12,201 nt of DNA from Firmicutes bacterium UBA4874 (GCA_002399435.1 DHDO01000014.1:1-12201); one strand, 5' to 3'; numbered from the stretch's first letter, positions 1 to 5,196 are shown. The notes: generated by a model not told the origin, from the sequence alone. A program made the numbers and translations.

Positions 1-338
1 TCTCCGGTACAGGCTGCCTTTGCAGAGCGCAGAAAATTCTCAACCGTGATTCCGGGAATTTCCTCGGGCGCCTGAAAGGAAAGGAAGATCCCTTTTCTGG
101 CCCGGACATCCGGCTTTTCCTCTGTAATGTCCTCTCCTTCAAATAAAATGCTTCCATCCTCCACGTGATAGCGCGGATCTCCCATAATGACATTGGCCAG
201 TGTGGATTTTCCCGCGCCGTTGGGGCCCATCAGCACATGTACTTCTCCGGCCTGGATCGAAAGGTCGATCCCGTCCAATATGCGCTTCCCTCCGGCAGAC
301 GCACTAAGATTATGAATACTCAATAAATTCTTTGGCAT
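1..338 (-). CDS. sufC: SufC, Fe-S cluster assembly ATPase (N-terminal part)
   Basis: ABC-type ATPase of the cytosolic SufBCD scaffold, which builds iron-sulfur clusters; it powers the SufB-SufD scaffold and is not itself a membrane transporter. The 112 visible residues begin MPKNLLSIHNLSASAGGK and contain a Walker A motif GPNGAGKST at about residues 38-46 and the Q-loop in FLSFQAPEEIPGI at about residues 85-97. That Q-loop context is characteristic of SufC rather than of general ABC importers. The signature motif, Walker B and C-terminus lie beyond the left edge. The ATG at 336-338 follows GAGGTG with good spacing. The start lies inside the last codons of the upstream MarR gene (19-base overlap), so the two are probably translationally coupled and in one operon. 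sufB, sufD, sufS and sufU would be expected further left; this is inference. Confidence 0.93.
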   Translation of the reverse strand, partial: MPKNLLSIHNLSASAGGKRILDGIDLSIQAGEVHVLMGPNGAGKSTLANVIMGDPRYHVEDGSILFEGEDITEEKPDVRARKGIFLSFQAPEEIPGITVENFLRSAKAACTG

Positions 339-859
339 TTTTCGCACCTCTTCAATGTTGATTCCTGAGAATGACCGGCTTGGCCAGCCATTTGGGCAAT
401 GGAGCAATTTTCATTCACGGCGGTGTCATTGATAATCAAATCCATCATCCCGATGACTTTTTCTACGGAGTTCTCATCCAATCCCCGGACATATTCCTCC
501 AGATCGGATCTCAGTTTTCCATAGTGCCCGTCATATCCCCTGCAGGCAGCTTCCCCGGCGTCCGTCAGTTTATAATAGACTTCCTTTTTGTTCCCGACGA
601 TGCGATATGGCTCCAGATATCCCTTTTTATCCAGCTTTTTGGCAAGCTGTGCCACCGCACCGTTGGTAATCCCCAGATACTGCGACAAGTCGCTGGCTCT
701 GGCCCCTTCGTTATGCTGCACACACTTCAGCAGGCAAATATCGGAATAGGTCAGTTTGTGCGCCGTTCCATAATTCCTGGAAATTTTTAACTCGCACATC
801 ATAATATTCTGCGTCTGATACAGCTTTTCTATTAGACTTCCCCTTTTCTTCCTATCCAT
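320..859 (-). CDS. MarR-family transcriptional regulator preceding sufC
   Basis: Winged-helix repressor of the MarR type, 179 residues from the chosen start. The HTH and wing lie at about residues 52-103 (ASDLSQYLGITNGAVAQLAK, then KKGYLEPYRIVGNKKEVYYK and LTDAGEA), flanked by helices that would form the dimer interface. I chose the ATG at 857-859 because GAGGTG sits 6 bases before it; the ATG at 863-865 and the GTG at 866-868 abut or overlap that ribosome site. The protein is longer than the usual MarR length of about 140-150 residues. The extra tail carries cysteines at about 152, 172 and 175, ending RCEKCQRIY. Those last codons also encode the sufC ribosome site and start. Position suggests control of the Suf operon and of itself, but the ligand is unknown. 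A redox or iron-sulfur sensing role is only a hypothesis. Confidence 0.85.
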   Translation of the reverse strand: MDRKKRGSLIEKLYQTQNIMMCELKISRNYGTAHKLTYSDICLLKCVQHNEGARASDLSQYLGITNGAVAQLAKKLDKKGYLEPYRIVGNKKEVYYKLTDAGEAACRGYDGHYGKLRSDLEEYVRGLDENSVEKVIGMMDLIINDTAVNENCSIAQMAGQAGHSQESTLKRCEKCQRIY

Positions 860-876
860 ATCCATCACCTCAGACT

Positions 877-933
877 ATTTTATAGCAGCTAAACAAAAAA
901 GTCAATATTCTTTAGCAACTAAAAAATATTGAC
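877..933 (-). promoter_or_regulatory. marR-sufC promoter with two TTTAG-type operator dyads
   Basis: On the minus strand TTGACT (900-905) and TAAAAT (877-882) are separated by 17 bases, a near-consensus sigma-A promoter. Transcription would begin near 870, giving a leader of only about a dozen bases that starts at the ribosome site. Two short dyads share the pattern TAG-CA(R)-CTAAA on the plus strand: TATAGCAGCTAAA (881-893) overlaps the -10 and spacer, and TTTAGCAACTAAA (911-923) lies upstream of the -35. Their centres are 30 bases apart, about three helical turns. The second dyad is nested in a perfect 9-base inverted repeat, GTCAATATT (901-909) with AATATTGAC (925-933). These are plausible sites for the MarR protein encoded just downstream. 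Confidence 0.68.
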
Positions 934-1004
934 TCTTTAAAAACCCAAAAATTCATCCTGAATATTTATGATGATATTTTACGCTGTTTTTCTGCCAAAG
1001 CAGG

Positions 1005-1394
1005 CTAATCCCCGGGATTGGTCTGATACGCGCGCATAAAATCCTGCATCGCCTGGATGGAATCGTTGCTGATCACGTGCTCAATGGCACAGGCATCCGT
1101 ATCCGCTGTTTTATAGTCCAGTTTCAGGATTTCCATAAAGAACTTCCGGATGGTATGATGCTTATTGGAAGTATGTTTTGCAAACTCCCTTCCTTTGGGA
1201 GTCAGAAATATTTCCCCATATTTTTCATTTGTGATCAGGCCTTTTTCAGAGAGTGTTGCCATGGCACTGTTGGTACTCGGCCGTGTCACTCCCATCCAGC
1301 TGGCAATATCGGATACTCTTGCACCATTGTCCCCGCTCGACAGCTCAAATACCGCTTCCAGATAATTCTCCATGGAAAATGTCAGCTTCTCCAT
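1005..1394 (-). CDS. Short DtxR/MntR-family metal-dependent regulator
   Basis: Metal-activated DNA-binding repressor, 129 residues, with the N-terminal winged helix (about residues 22-70; HTH ARVSDIASWMGVTRPSTNSA) and a short dimerisation/metal-binding domain. It lacks the C-terminal SH3-like domain of full-length DtxR/IdeR. Candidate ligands are E13 in SMENYLEAV, H79/H80 in NKHHTIRKFF, and C102, E105 and H106 in ACAIEHVIS. The C-x2-E-H pattern is closer to iron-type DtxR (Cys-Glu-His) than to MntR (Glu-Glu-His). N10 occupies the place of the first aspartate of MntR. I chose the ATG at 1392-1394 because GGAGGGAGG lies about 8 bases upstream and the family sequence begins there; an upstream GTG at 1499 would add an unconserved 35-residue extension with no good ribosome site. 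Its targets are unknown; the feo genes of this window are one possibility. Confidence 0.87.
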   Translation of the reverse strand: MEKLTFSMENYLEAVFELSSGDNGARVSDIASWMGVTRPSTNSAMATLSEKGLITNEKYGEIFLTPKGREFAKHTSNKHHTIRKFFMEILKLDYKTADTDACAIEHVISNDSIQAMQDFMRAYQTNPGD

Positions 1395-1525
1395 TGGCGT
1401 TCCTCCCTCCTTTTCATAGGGCGCCCCTCTCAGCAATTCACAGGCCTTACTGTATCTCTTTTTCAAAAATAATTTAATGGGCATCCCGACTATATACACC
1501 CGTTTTCATCGATTTCCTTTCTTAC

Positions 1526-1554
1526 ATCCTACATCTGCTTGATGTACAATGCAA
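1526..1554 (-). promoter_or_regulatory. dtxR-like gene promoter with internal palindrome
   Basis: On the minus strand TTGCAT (1549-1554) and TAGGAT (1526-1531) are 17 bases apart. The spacer holds a perfect inverted repeat TACATC-N5-GATGTA (1530-1546) touching the -10. Its position inside the promoter suggests an operator, possibly for autoregulation. The leader to the chosen ATG would be about 125 bases. Between this promoter and the tRNA terminator I see only a short GTTAC-N6-GTAAC inverted repeat (1602-1617). Confidence 0.5.
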
Positions 1555-1628
1555 CCTTTTTTTGAGTAGTTTTGCCCAAAGCGATCCTTCAACCGGATAA
1601 CGTTACTATGCGGTAACTGTAGGCATAA

Positions 1629-1671
1629 TAAAAAAGCCGCATTGTGCTGTAAGCCCAGCAAACATGCGACT
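1629..1671 (-). terminator. Rho-independent terminator of tRNA-Arg
   Basis: In minus-strand sense, AGTCGCAT (1664-1671) pairs with ATGCGGCT (1635-1642) with one G-T wobble. An inner TGCTG/CAGCA helix (1645-1649 with 1656-1660) extends the stem. A run of T residues (plus-strand A run 1629-1635) follows. It begins 5 bases after the tRNA CCA end, as expected for a monocistronic tRNA transcript. Confidence 0.85.
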
Positions 1672-1675
1672 CTTT

Positions 1676-1752
1676 TGGTGTACCCGGAGGGATTCGAACC
1701 CACGACCTCTTGATTCGTAGTCAAGCACTCTATCCAACTGAGCTACGGGTAC
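1676..1752 (-). tRNA. tRNA-Arg (anticodon ACG), CCA encoded
   Basis: A full cloverleaf of 77 bases including the encoded CCA. The acceptor stem is GTACCCG with CGGGTAC and discriminator A. The D arm is GCTC-AGTTGGATA-GAGT. The anticodon stem is CTTGA/TCAAG with loop CTACGAA, which gives ACG; A34 would normally be deaminated to inosine to read CGU, CGC and CGA. The variable loop is AGGTC. The T arm is GTGGG-TTCGAAT-CCCTC, in which the second pair is T opposite T. A consensus promoter lies just upstream and a terminator just downstream, so this is a stand-alone transcript. Confidence 0.97.
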
Positions 1753-1755
1753 AAA

Positions 1756-1813
1756 ACAGTCCTTTTTTTAAGGACTGTAATTCTATTTTAAGCCATTCCG
1801 TCCATTCTGTCAA
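1756..1813 (-). promoter_or_regulatory. tRNA-Arg promoter and hairpin leader
   Basis: On the minus strand TTGACA (1808-1813) and TAAAAT (1785-1790) are separated by exactly 17 bases. Predicted transcription starts near 1778, at the first base of a perfect 9-base inverted repeat, ACAGTCCTT-N5-AAGGACTGT (1756-1778). The pre-tRNA leader of about 26 bases would therefore be almost entirely one hairpin ending 3 bases from the mature 5' end. The same hairpin is followed by four T residues in this sense, so it could also act as a weak terminator for rhaA, which has no other clear terminator. Confidence 0.72.
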
Positions 1814-1842
1814 CAGGCAGGTGCACTGTTTTCCCTGATTTT

Positions 1843-3123
1843 TTATTTTCGATTGGCAAGCACGGAATCTTCATATTCTTTGACGCTGTTCAGCCAATCT
1901 GCGCCCACGGGTACGTGCTGGTCCAGACAGAACCTGTTCCATACCGCACCATAGGGCAGTGTCTTGAACTCCTCCATCAGGGCAAGCCGATTCCCCAGGT
2001 CCCCGTTCTCCTCCGCTTCCCGCAGCAGGCCGACAGGCTCAAGCATGGCAATCAGCATGGCCTTCATCGCATTGCGGGTGCCAATCACCCAGGCAGACAA
2101 ACGGTTGATGCTGGCGTCAAAGAAATCCAGGGCAATGTGTACGCGATCCAGAACATTGCAGCGTATGACTTCGTGAGCAATCGCCATCAGATCATCGTTC
2201 AATATGGGAACATGATCACTGTCCCATCGGACTCCCCTGCTTAGATGAAGCAGAATCTCTCCGGAAAAGTTCAGAAGAGCAGATATCTTGTCCGCAATCC
2301 CCTCTGTGGGATGAAAATGTCCTGCGTCCAGACATATCATATTGTTTCTGGTCAGGGCATAGCCCATATAAAATTCATGGGATCCCACAACATAGGCTTC
2401 CGAACCAATGCCGAACAGCTTGCTCTCCACCGCATCCTTCATATAGTTCTCATCGTATTTGACGGACAGGATCTCATCCAGGGAATCCTTCAGAATCCGG
2501 CGATGTATCATGCGGTCCGCCGGCAAGTCCTTGGAACCGTCCGGAATCCATATATTATGGATCGCCGGGCTGCCCAGCTCCCTGCCAATGGAAGCCGCGA
2601 TCTCCCGGCATGCCTTCGCGTGACGGATCCAGAACTCCCGAACCTCTTTGTCCCGGCTGGCCAGGGTAAATCCGGAATCCGCCATGGGATGAGAGAAGAA
2701 AGTGGAATTGAAATCCATGCCGATATGGTTCTCCCTTGCCCATTTGATCCATTTCTGAAAATACTCCGGCTTCAGCTGATCCCGTTCCACAAATGTTCCG
2801 CCCGTTTCCGCATAACTGGCATGCAGATTCACCCGCTGCTTTCCCGGAATCAGGGACATGGCCTTTTTCATGTCCGAGCGCAGTTCTTCCCCATTCCGGG
2901 GCTTTCCGGGATAATTGCCGGTGGCCATGATGCCTCCGCCGGACAAACCATTGGCATTTGCCTCCAGTCCCGTTACATCGTCTCCCTGCCAGCAATGCAT
3001 GGAAATCTCCAGACCCGCCATCCGCTTCAAAACCGCATCCGTATCGACACCGAACTTTCCATACAGCTCTCTTGCACGACCATAATCCTCTTCCACCTGG
3101 TCATCAGAATAGATTTGAATCAT
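1843..3123 (-). CDS. rhaA: L-rhamnose isomerase
   Basis: Interconverts L-rhamnose and L-rhamnulose (EC 5.3.1.14), the first step of rhamnose catabolism; cytosolic TIM-barrel metalloenzyme. At 426 residues it matches the family (about 420). The metal and active-site residues known from the E. coli enzyme appear with an offset of one: E233 in VESKLFGIG, D266 in CLDAGHFHPTE, H293 and D301/D303 in LLHLSRGVRWDSDHV, and D333 in ALDFFDASINR. RVNLHASYAE (about residues 97-106) is also typical. The ATG at 3121-3123 follows GGGGGAAGG at usable spacing. No rhaB, rhaD, transporter or regulator is adjacent within the window, so it is an orphan here and the rest of the pathway must lie elsewhere. Probably transcribed alone. 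Confidence 0.96.
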   Translation of the reverse strand: MIQIYSDDQVEEDYGRARELYGKFGVDTDAVLKRMAGLEISMHCWQGDDVTGLEANANGLSGGGIMATGNYPGKPRNGEELRSDMKKAMSLIPGKQRVNLHASYAETGGTFVERDQLKPEYFQKWIKWARENHIGMDFNSTFFSHPMADSGFTLASRDKEVREFWIRHAKACREIAASIGRELGSPAIHNIWIPDGSKDLPADRMIHRRILKDSLDEILSVKYDENYMKDAVESKLFGIGSEAYVVGSHEFYMGYALTRNNMICLDAGHFHPTEGIADKISALLNFSGEILLHLSRGVRWDSDHVPILNDDLMAIAHEVIRCNVLDRVHIALDFFDASINRLSAWVIGTRNAMKAMLIAMLEPVGLLREAEENGDLGNRLALMEEFKTLPYGAVWNRFCLDQHVPVGADWLNSVKEYEDSVLANRK

Positions 3124-3171
3124 TGAAACCTTCCCCCTGTCTTCCGGTCGTTGTCCTTATATTGTTTTTTG

Positions 3172-3191
3172 TGGAATCATTCCCCGTTCCA
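3172..3191. promoter_or_regulatory. Palindrome upstream of rhaA, possible operator
   Basis: TGGAA-N10-TTCCA spans 3172-3191 and overlaps a perfect 11-base dyad GGAAT-C-ATTCC (3173-3183), about 50-70 bases before the rhaA ATG. No strong -35/-10 pair is visible in this spacer; TATAAG on the minus strand near 3155-3160 is a weak -10 candidate. A sugar-responsive regulator or catabolite control could bind here, but this is inference from position. Confidence 0.3.
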
Positions 3192-3206
3192 TTATCAGGA
3201 TTTCAT

Positions 3207-3230
3207 AAAAAAGGATCCCCGTAAGGATCC
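3207..3230 (-). terminator. Rho-independent terminator of the Cys-rich gene
   Basis: In minus-strand sense GGATCC (3225-3230), a 6-base loop, GGATCC (3213-3218) and then six T residues (3207-3212). An alternative outer pairing AAGGAT/ATCCTT is also possible. It ends transcription from the cysteine-rich gene before rhaA. It could also act as an attenuator in a longer rhaA leader, though no promoter supporting that is evident. Confidence 0.65.
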
Positions 3231-3258
3231 ATAATCCTTCCTGATTATATACTACGAC

Positions 3259-3295
3259 ACGGATTTGCAGATTCCTTCCGGAAAAGCAAATCCGT
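3259..3295. repeat. Perfect 10-base inverted repeat, 3' of the Cys-rich gene
   Basis: ACGGATTTGC (3259-3268) and GCAAATCCGT (3286-3295) are perfect inverted copies separated by 17 bases, which themselves contain the palindrome TTCCGGAA. There is no adjacent T run in either sense, so it is not a classical terminator. It lies in the probable 3' untranslated region of the cysteine-rich gene, about 30 bases before the terminator-like hairpin. It may stabilise that RNA or be a protein site. Confidence 0.55.
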
Positions 3296-3326
3296 TATGG
3301 CAGAGGAAGGTCTGAGGGAGACCGTA

Positions 3327-3485
3327 TCATTCAAATTTCTGTGCCACGGCATCGAAGCAGTCCTTGCAATATCCTTCATAAAGCGTACCGCATTCATCAC
3401 ACACGCACTCTCCGCATTCGGGACAGCTGTGGGCAATCGATTCGTCACAGGTGCAACCGCAGACTGAACAGGTAACCTGAGCCAT
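3327..3485 (-). CDS. Cysteine-rich 52-residue protein, zinc-ribbon-like
   Basis: Small soluble protein starting MAQVTCSVCGCTCDESIAHS, with 11 cysteines in 52 residues (6, 9, 11, 13, 21, 24, 27, 29, 32, 40, 43). Most fall in CxxC-type knuckles: CSVCGCTC, CPECGECVC, DEC and CKDC. This suggests tight binding of zinc or another thiophilic metal, either as a double zinc-ribbon or treble-clef fold or as a metallothionein-like store. The net charge is acidic and there is no signal peptide or membrane segment. The ATG at 3483-3485 is preceded by AAGGGGG about 9-10 bases upstream; longer in-frame readings to 3638 would add a basic, low-complexity extension without a ribosome site. It is divergent from the oadB promoter. 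I do not recognise a characterised family; a metal-binding role is inferred from cysteine spacing only. Confidence 0.72.
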   Translation of the reverse strand: MAQVTCSVCGCTCDESIAHSCPECGECVCDECGTLYEGYCKDCFDAVAQKFE

Positions 3486-3549
3486 AAAATTACTACCCCC
3501 TTTCCGTTTTGATCTCTCTTTCCTTTGTATTTTCCCAAATTCCACGGCA

Positions 3550-3558
3550 ATTATCCCA
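3550..3558 (-). promoter_or_regulatory. Extended -10 promoter of the Cys-rich gene
   Basis: The minus-strand sequence TGGGATAAT has the TGn-GATAAT layout of an extended -10 element, placed to give a leader of about 58 bases. No good -35 is seen at 16-18 bases, so the call is tentative. Confidence 0.35.
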
Positions 3559-3615
3559 ATGCTTTTCGATGCTTTGTGCGAAAACCTGTGCGGGAAATTT
3601 GTTTCACTTTTCCGT

Positions 3616-3644
3616 TTGACAAGGAGCGATCCTTTCAATATAAT
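3616..3644 (+). promoter_or_regulatory. Consensus sigma-A promoter of oadB-oadG(-hppA)
   Basis: TTGACA (3616-3621), exactly 17 bases, TATAAT (3639-3644): a perfect match to the consensus on both elements, implying strong constitutive or repressor-limited transcription starting near 3651. The spacer contains an inverted repeat AAGGA-GCGA-TCCTT (3621-3634) that could be an operator. The leader to the start codon is about 70-85 bases and contains a CCGGG/CCCGG pair (about 3654-3685). Confidence 0.85.
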
Positions 3645-3723
3645 ATATCGTAGCCGGGTTTGATTTTTTTACGACAATTGCCCGGTCGGAATGTTCCAAA
3701 AAATTTATACAAAGGTAGAAGGG

Positions 3724-4866
3724 ATGCTGTTTTTTATGGGCAATTTAAGCAAGCTGCTGAGCGGCATAAGAGGCTTGACCTGGCAGAGTGTACTAATGAT
3801 GGCAATTGGTTGCGTTTTGATTTATCTGGCAATCAAAAAGGAATATGAGCCGCTTTTGCTTCTCCCGATCGGATTCGGTGCAATCATGACCAACATACCC
3901 GGATCTGCCGCAGTCGGAGAGCATGGCTTTCTGACCATTCTCTATGATGCAGGTATTGTAACAGAATTATTTCCGATTCTCATTTTTATTGCAGTAGGCG
4001 CCATGATCGACTTTACTCCATTACTGAAGCAACCCGTCACTCTTTTCTTCGGTGCAGCTGCGCAGTTTGGTATTTTTGCCGCCATGCTTCTGGCAGCAGG
4101 TGCCAATTTAATATGGCCGGGCATCTTCAGCCTGAAGGAAGCAGCCGCCATTGGCATTATCGGCGCAGCCGACGGTCCCACCTCCATTTTCGTCGGGAAT
4201 CTGTTTGCTCCAAGATTTATGGGAGCCATTACCGTAGCGGCATATTCCTATATGGCATTGGTTCCGATGATTCAGCCTCCGGTTATCAAGGCATTGACAA
4301 CAAAGGAAGAGCGTAAAATTCACATGGATATCAGTTATGATGTAAAGGTATCCAAAACCGTTTTGATCCTGTTCCCCATTGTCGTTACCATCGTCGCAGG
4401 GATTGTCGCCCCCATCTCCGTTCCGTTGATCGGCGCATTGATGTTTGGAAATCTGATCCGCGAATGCGGCGTGCTGGAACATCTTTCCCAAACTGCTCAG
4501 AACGAGCTGGGAAATCTTGTTACGCTGCTCCTTGGCATCACCATCGGCTCAACCATGGTGGCAAAGGAATTCCTTACTTTAAATACTCTGCTGATCCTGT
4601 GCATCGGCCTTCTTGCTTTTGTTTTTGATACGGGATTTGGTGTGCTGTTTGCAAAATTTGTAAATCTGTTTTTGAAGAAAAAAATCAATCCGATGATCGG
4701 TGGCTGCGGAATTTCCGCATTCCCCATGTCCGCCCGGATCGTACAGAAAATGGCTCAGGCAGAGGATGATCAGAACTTTATCCTGATGCCCGCCATCGGA
4801 GCAAATGTTGCCGGACAGATCGGATCCATTGTCGCAGGATCCATTATCCTGGCATTACTCAGTTAG
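3724..4866 (+). CDS. oadB: Sodium-translocating decarboxylase beta subunit
   Basis: Integral membrane subunit of the biotin-dependent sodium-pump family (oxaloacetate, methylmalonyl-CoA or glutaconyl-CoA decarboxylase). It decarboxylates carboxybiotin and exports Na+. About 380 residues, hydrophobic, with many membrane spans. Diagnostic motifs are IYLAIKKEYEPLLLLPIGFG near the N-terminus, GAADGPTSIF with the essential aspartate (about D150) in the ion-binding re-entrant region, and ANVAGQIGS near the C-terminus (about residues 360-368), matching the conserved Asn/Ser of the family. The start is uncertain. ATG 3724 has AAAGG 8 bases upstream. ATG 3736 gives MGNLSKLLSG, closest to family N-termini but with a distant ribosome site. 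ATG 3691 has a poor site. No alpha or biotin-carrier gene is nearby, so the substrate cannot be named. Confidence 0.93.
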   Translation: MLFFMGNLSKLLSGIRGLTWQSVLMMAIGCVLIYLAIKKEYEPLLLLPIGFGAIMTNIPGSAAVGEHGFLTILYDAGIVTELFPILIFIAVGAMIDFTPLLKQPVTLFFGAAAQFGIFAAMLLAAGANLIWPGIFSLKEAAAIGIIGAADGPTSIFVGNLFAPRFMGAITVAAYSYMALVPMIQPPVIKALTTKEERKIHMDISYDVKVSKTVLILFPIVVTIVAGIVAPISVPLIGALMFGNLIRECGVLEHLSQTAQNELGNLVTLLLGITIGSTMVAKEFLTLNTLLILCIGLLAFVFDTGFGVLFAKFVNLFLKKKINPMIGGCGISAFPMSARIVQKMAQAEDDQNFILMPAIGANVAGQIGSIVAGSIILALLS

Positions 4867-4880
4867 GAGGTGTTCGTTTC

Positions 4881-5000
4881 ATGGATATTGTTATGGGTGC
4901 ACTGGAAGTCATGGGAGTTGGATTAGCAGGTGTATTCCTGGTTCTGGCCCTGTTTTACGGACTGGTCAAACTGATGATGAAACTGTTTCCCGGGGACTGA
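4881..5000 (+). CDS. oadG: OadG-like small gamma subunit (39 aa)
   Basis: A short reading frame starting MDIVMGALEVMGVGLAGVFL and ending KLFPGD. It has one membrane helix (about residues 11-30) preceded by the E-VMGVGLAGVF pattern and followed by a basic KLMMKLF stretch, as in the gamma subunits that anchor sodium-pump decarboxylase complexes. It is shorter than usual, lacking the Pro-rich or zinc-binding C-terminal tail of classical OadG, which binds the carboxyltransferase subunit. TAGGAGGTG overlaps the oadB stop codon and lies about 8 bases from the ATG, so it is surely co-translated with oadB. The assignment rests on the helix pattern and on its place next to oadB. Confidence 0.78.
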   Translation: MDIVMGALEVMGVGLAGVFLVLALFYGLVKLMMKLFPGD

Positions 5001-5006
5001 TTCCAC

Positions 5007-5069
5007 CGGCTTTTTATAGTATCATGATGCTCCCGCAGACACAGGAGGTCATAATACTGTAAAAAACCG
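5007..5069 (+). other. Long imperfect stem-loop after oadG
   Basis: CGG (5007-5009) plus TTTTTATAGTAT (5011-5022) pairs with ATACTGTAAAAA (5054-5065) plus CCG (5067-5069), with one wobble and one mismatch. Inner helices ATGA/TCAT (5024-5027 with 5049-5052) and CTCC/GGAG (5030-5033 with 5044-5047) continue the arm to a 10-base loop. The T tract lies on the 5' side and the A tract on the 3' side in both senses, so it does not read as a Rho-independent terminator. It may be an mRNA processing or stability element between oadG and hppA. Confidence 0.5.
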
Positions 5070-5104
5070 TATAGACTATTTTTGATAAGCATCATTGTAT
5101 TTGC

Positions 5105-5196
5105 ATGCGACACGGCTCTTTAGGAGGGAGAGTCCGCCGGTCCGGTATCCATGGGGCCCATAAGTTTAAAATGTCTGGCCGGCCCCGTTGTTGCAT
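5105..5196 (+). ncRNA. Candidate structured leader RNA (three-way junction) before hppA
   Basis: Closing helix: ATGCGACACGG (5105-5115) pairs with CCGTTGTTGCAT (5185-5196), 11 pairs with one G-U and one bulged base. Inside are a small hairpin CTCT/AGAG (5116-5119 with 5129-5132) with a purine-rich 9-base loop, and a second arm GCCGGTC (5136-5142) with GGCCGGC (5177-5183) that encloses a further ATGG/CCAT hairpin (5151-5161). An alternative helix GGGGCC/GGCCCC (5153-5158 with 5181-5186) would break the closing helix top and the second arm, so two exclusive folds exist. It ends about 60 bases before the hppA start. Together this resembles a riboswitch aptamer, but I cannot match it to a known class from memory. 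Confidence 0.45.

Noticed and set aside
951..963. ATTCA-N3-TGAAT as a terminator for the dtxR-like gene
   Set aside because: Only five A/T-rich pairs with a three-base loop; too weak to call, although a T run follows on the minus strand.
1005..1499. Longer form of the DtxR-like protein starting at GTG 1499
   Set aside because: The 35-residue extension is not family-like, has no ribosome site, and the internal ATG at 1394 has an excellent one.
1506..1724. A 72-codon open frame on the minus strand overlapping tRNA-Arg
   Set aside because: It runs through the T arm, the tRNA 3' end and the tRNA terminator; no coding features.
2245..3126. A 293-codon open frame antisense to rhaA
   Set aside because: Shadow of a well-supported enzyme gene; no start signals or domain pattern.
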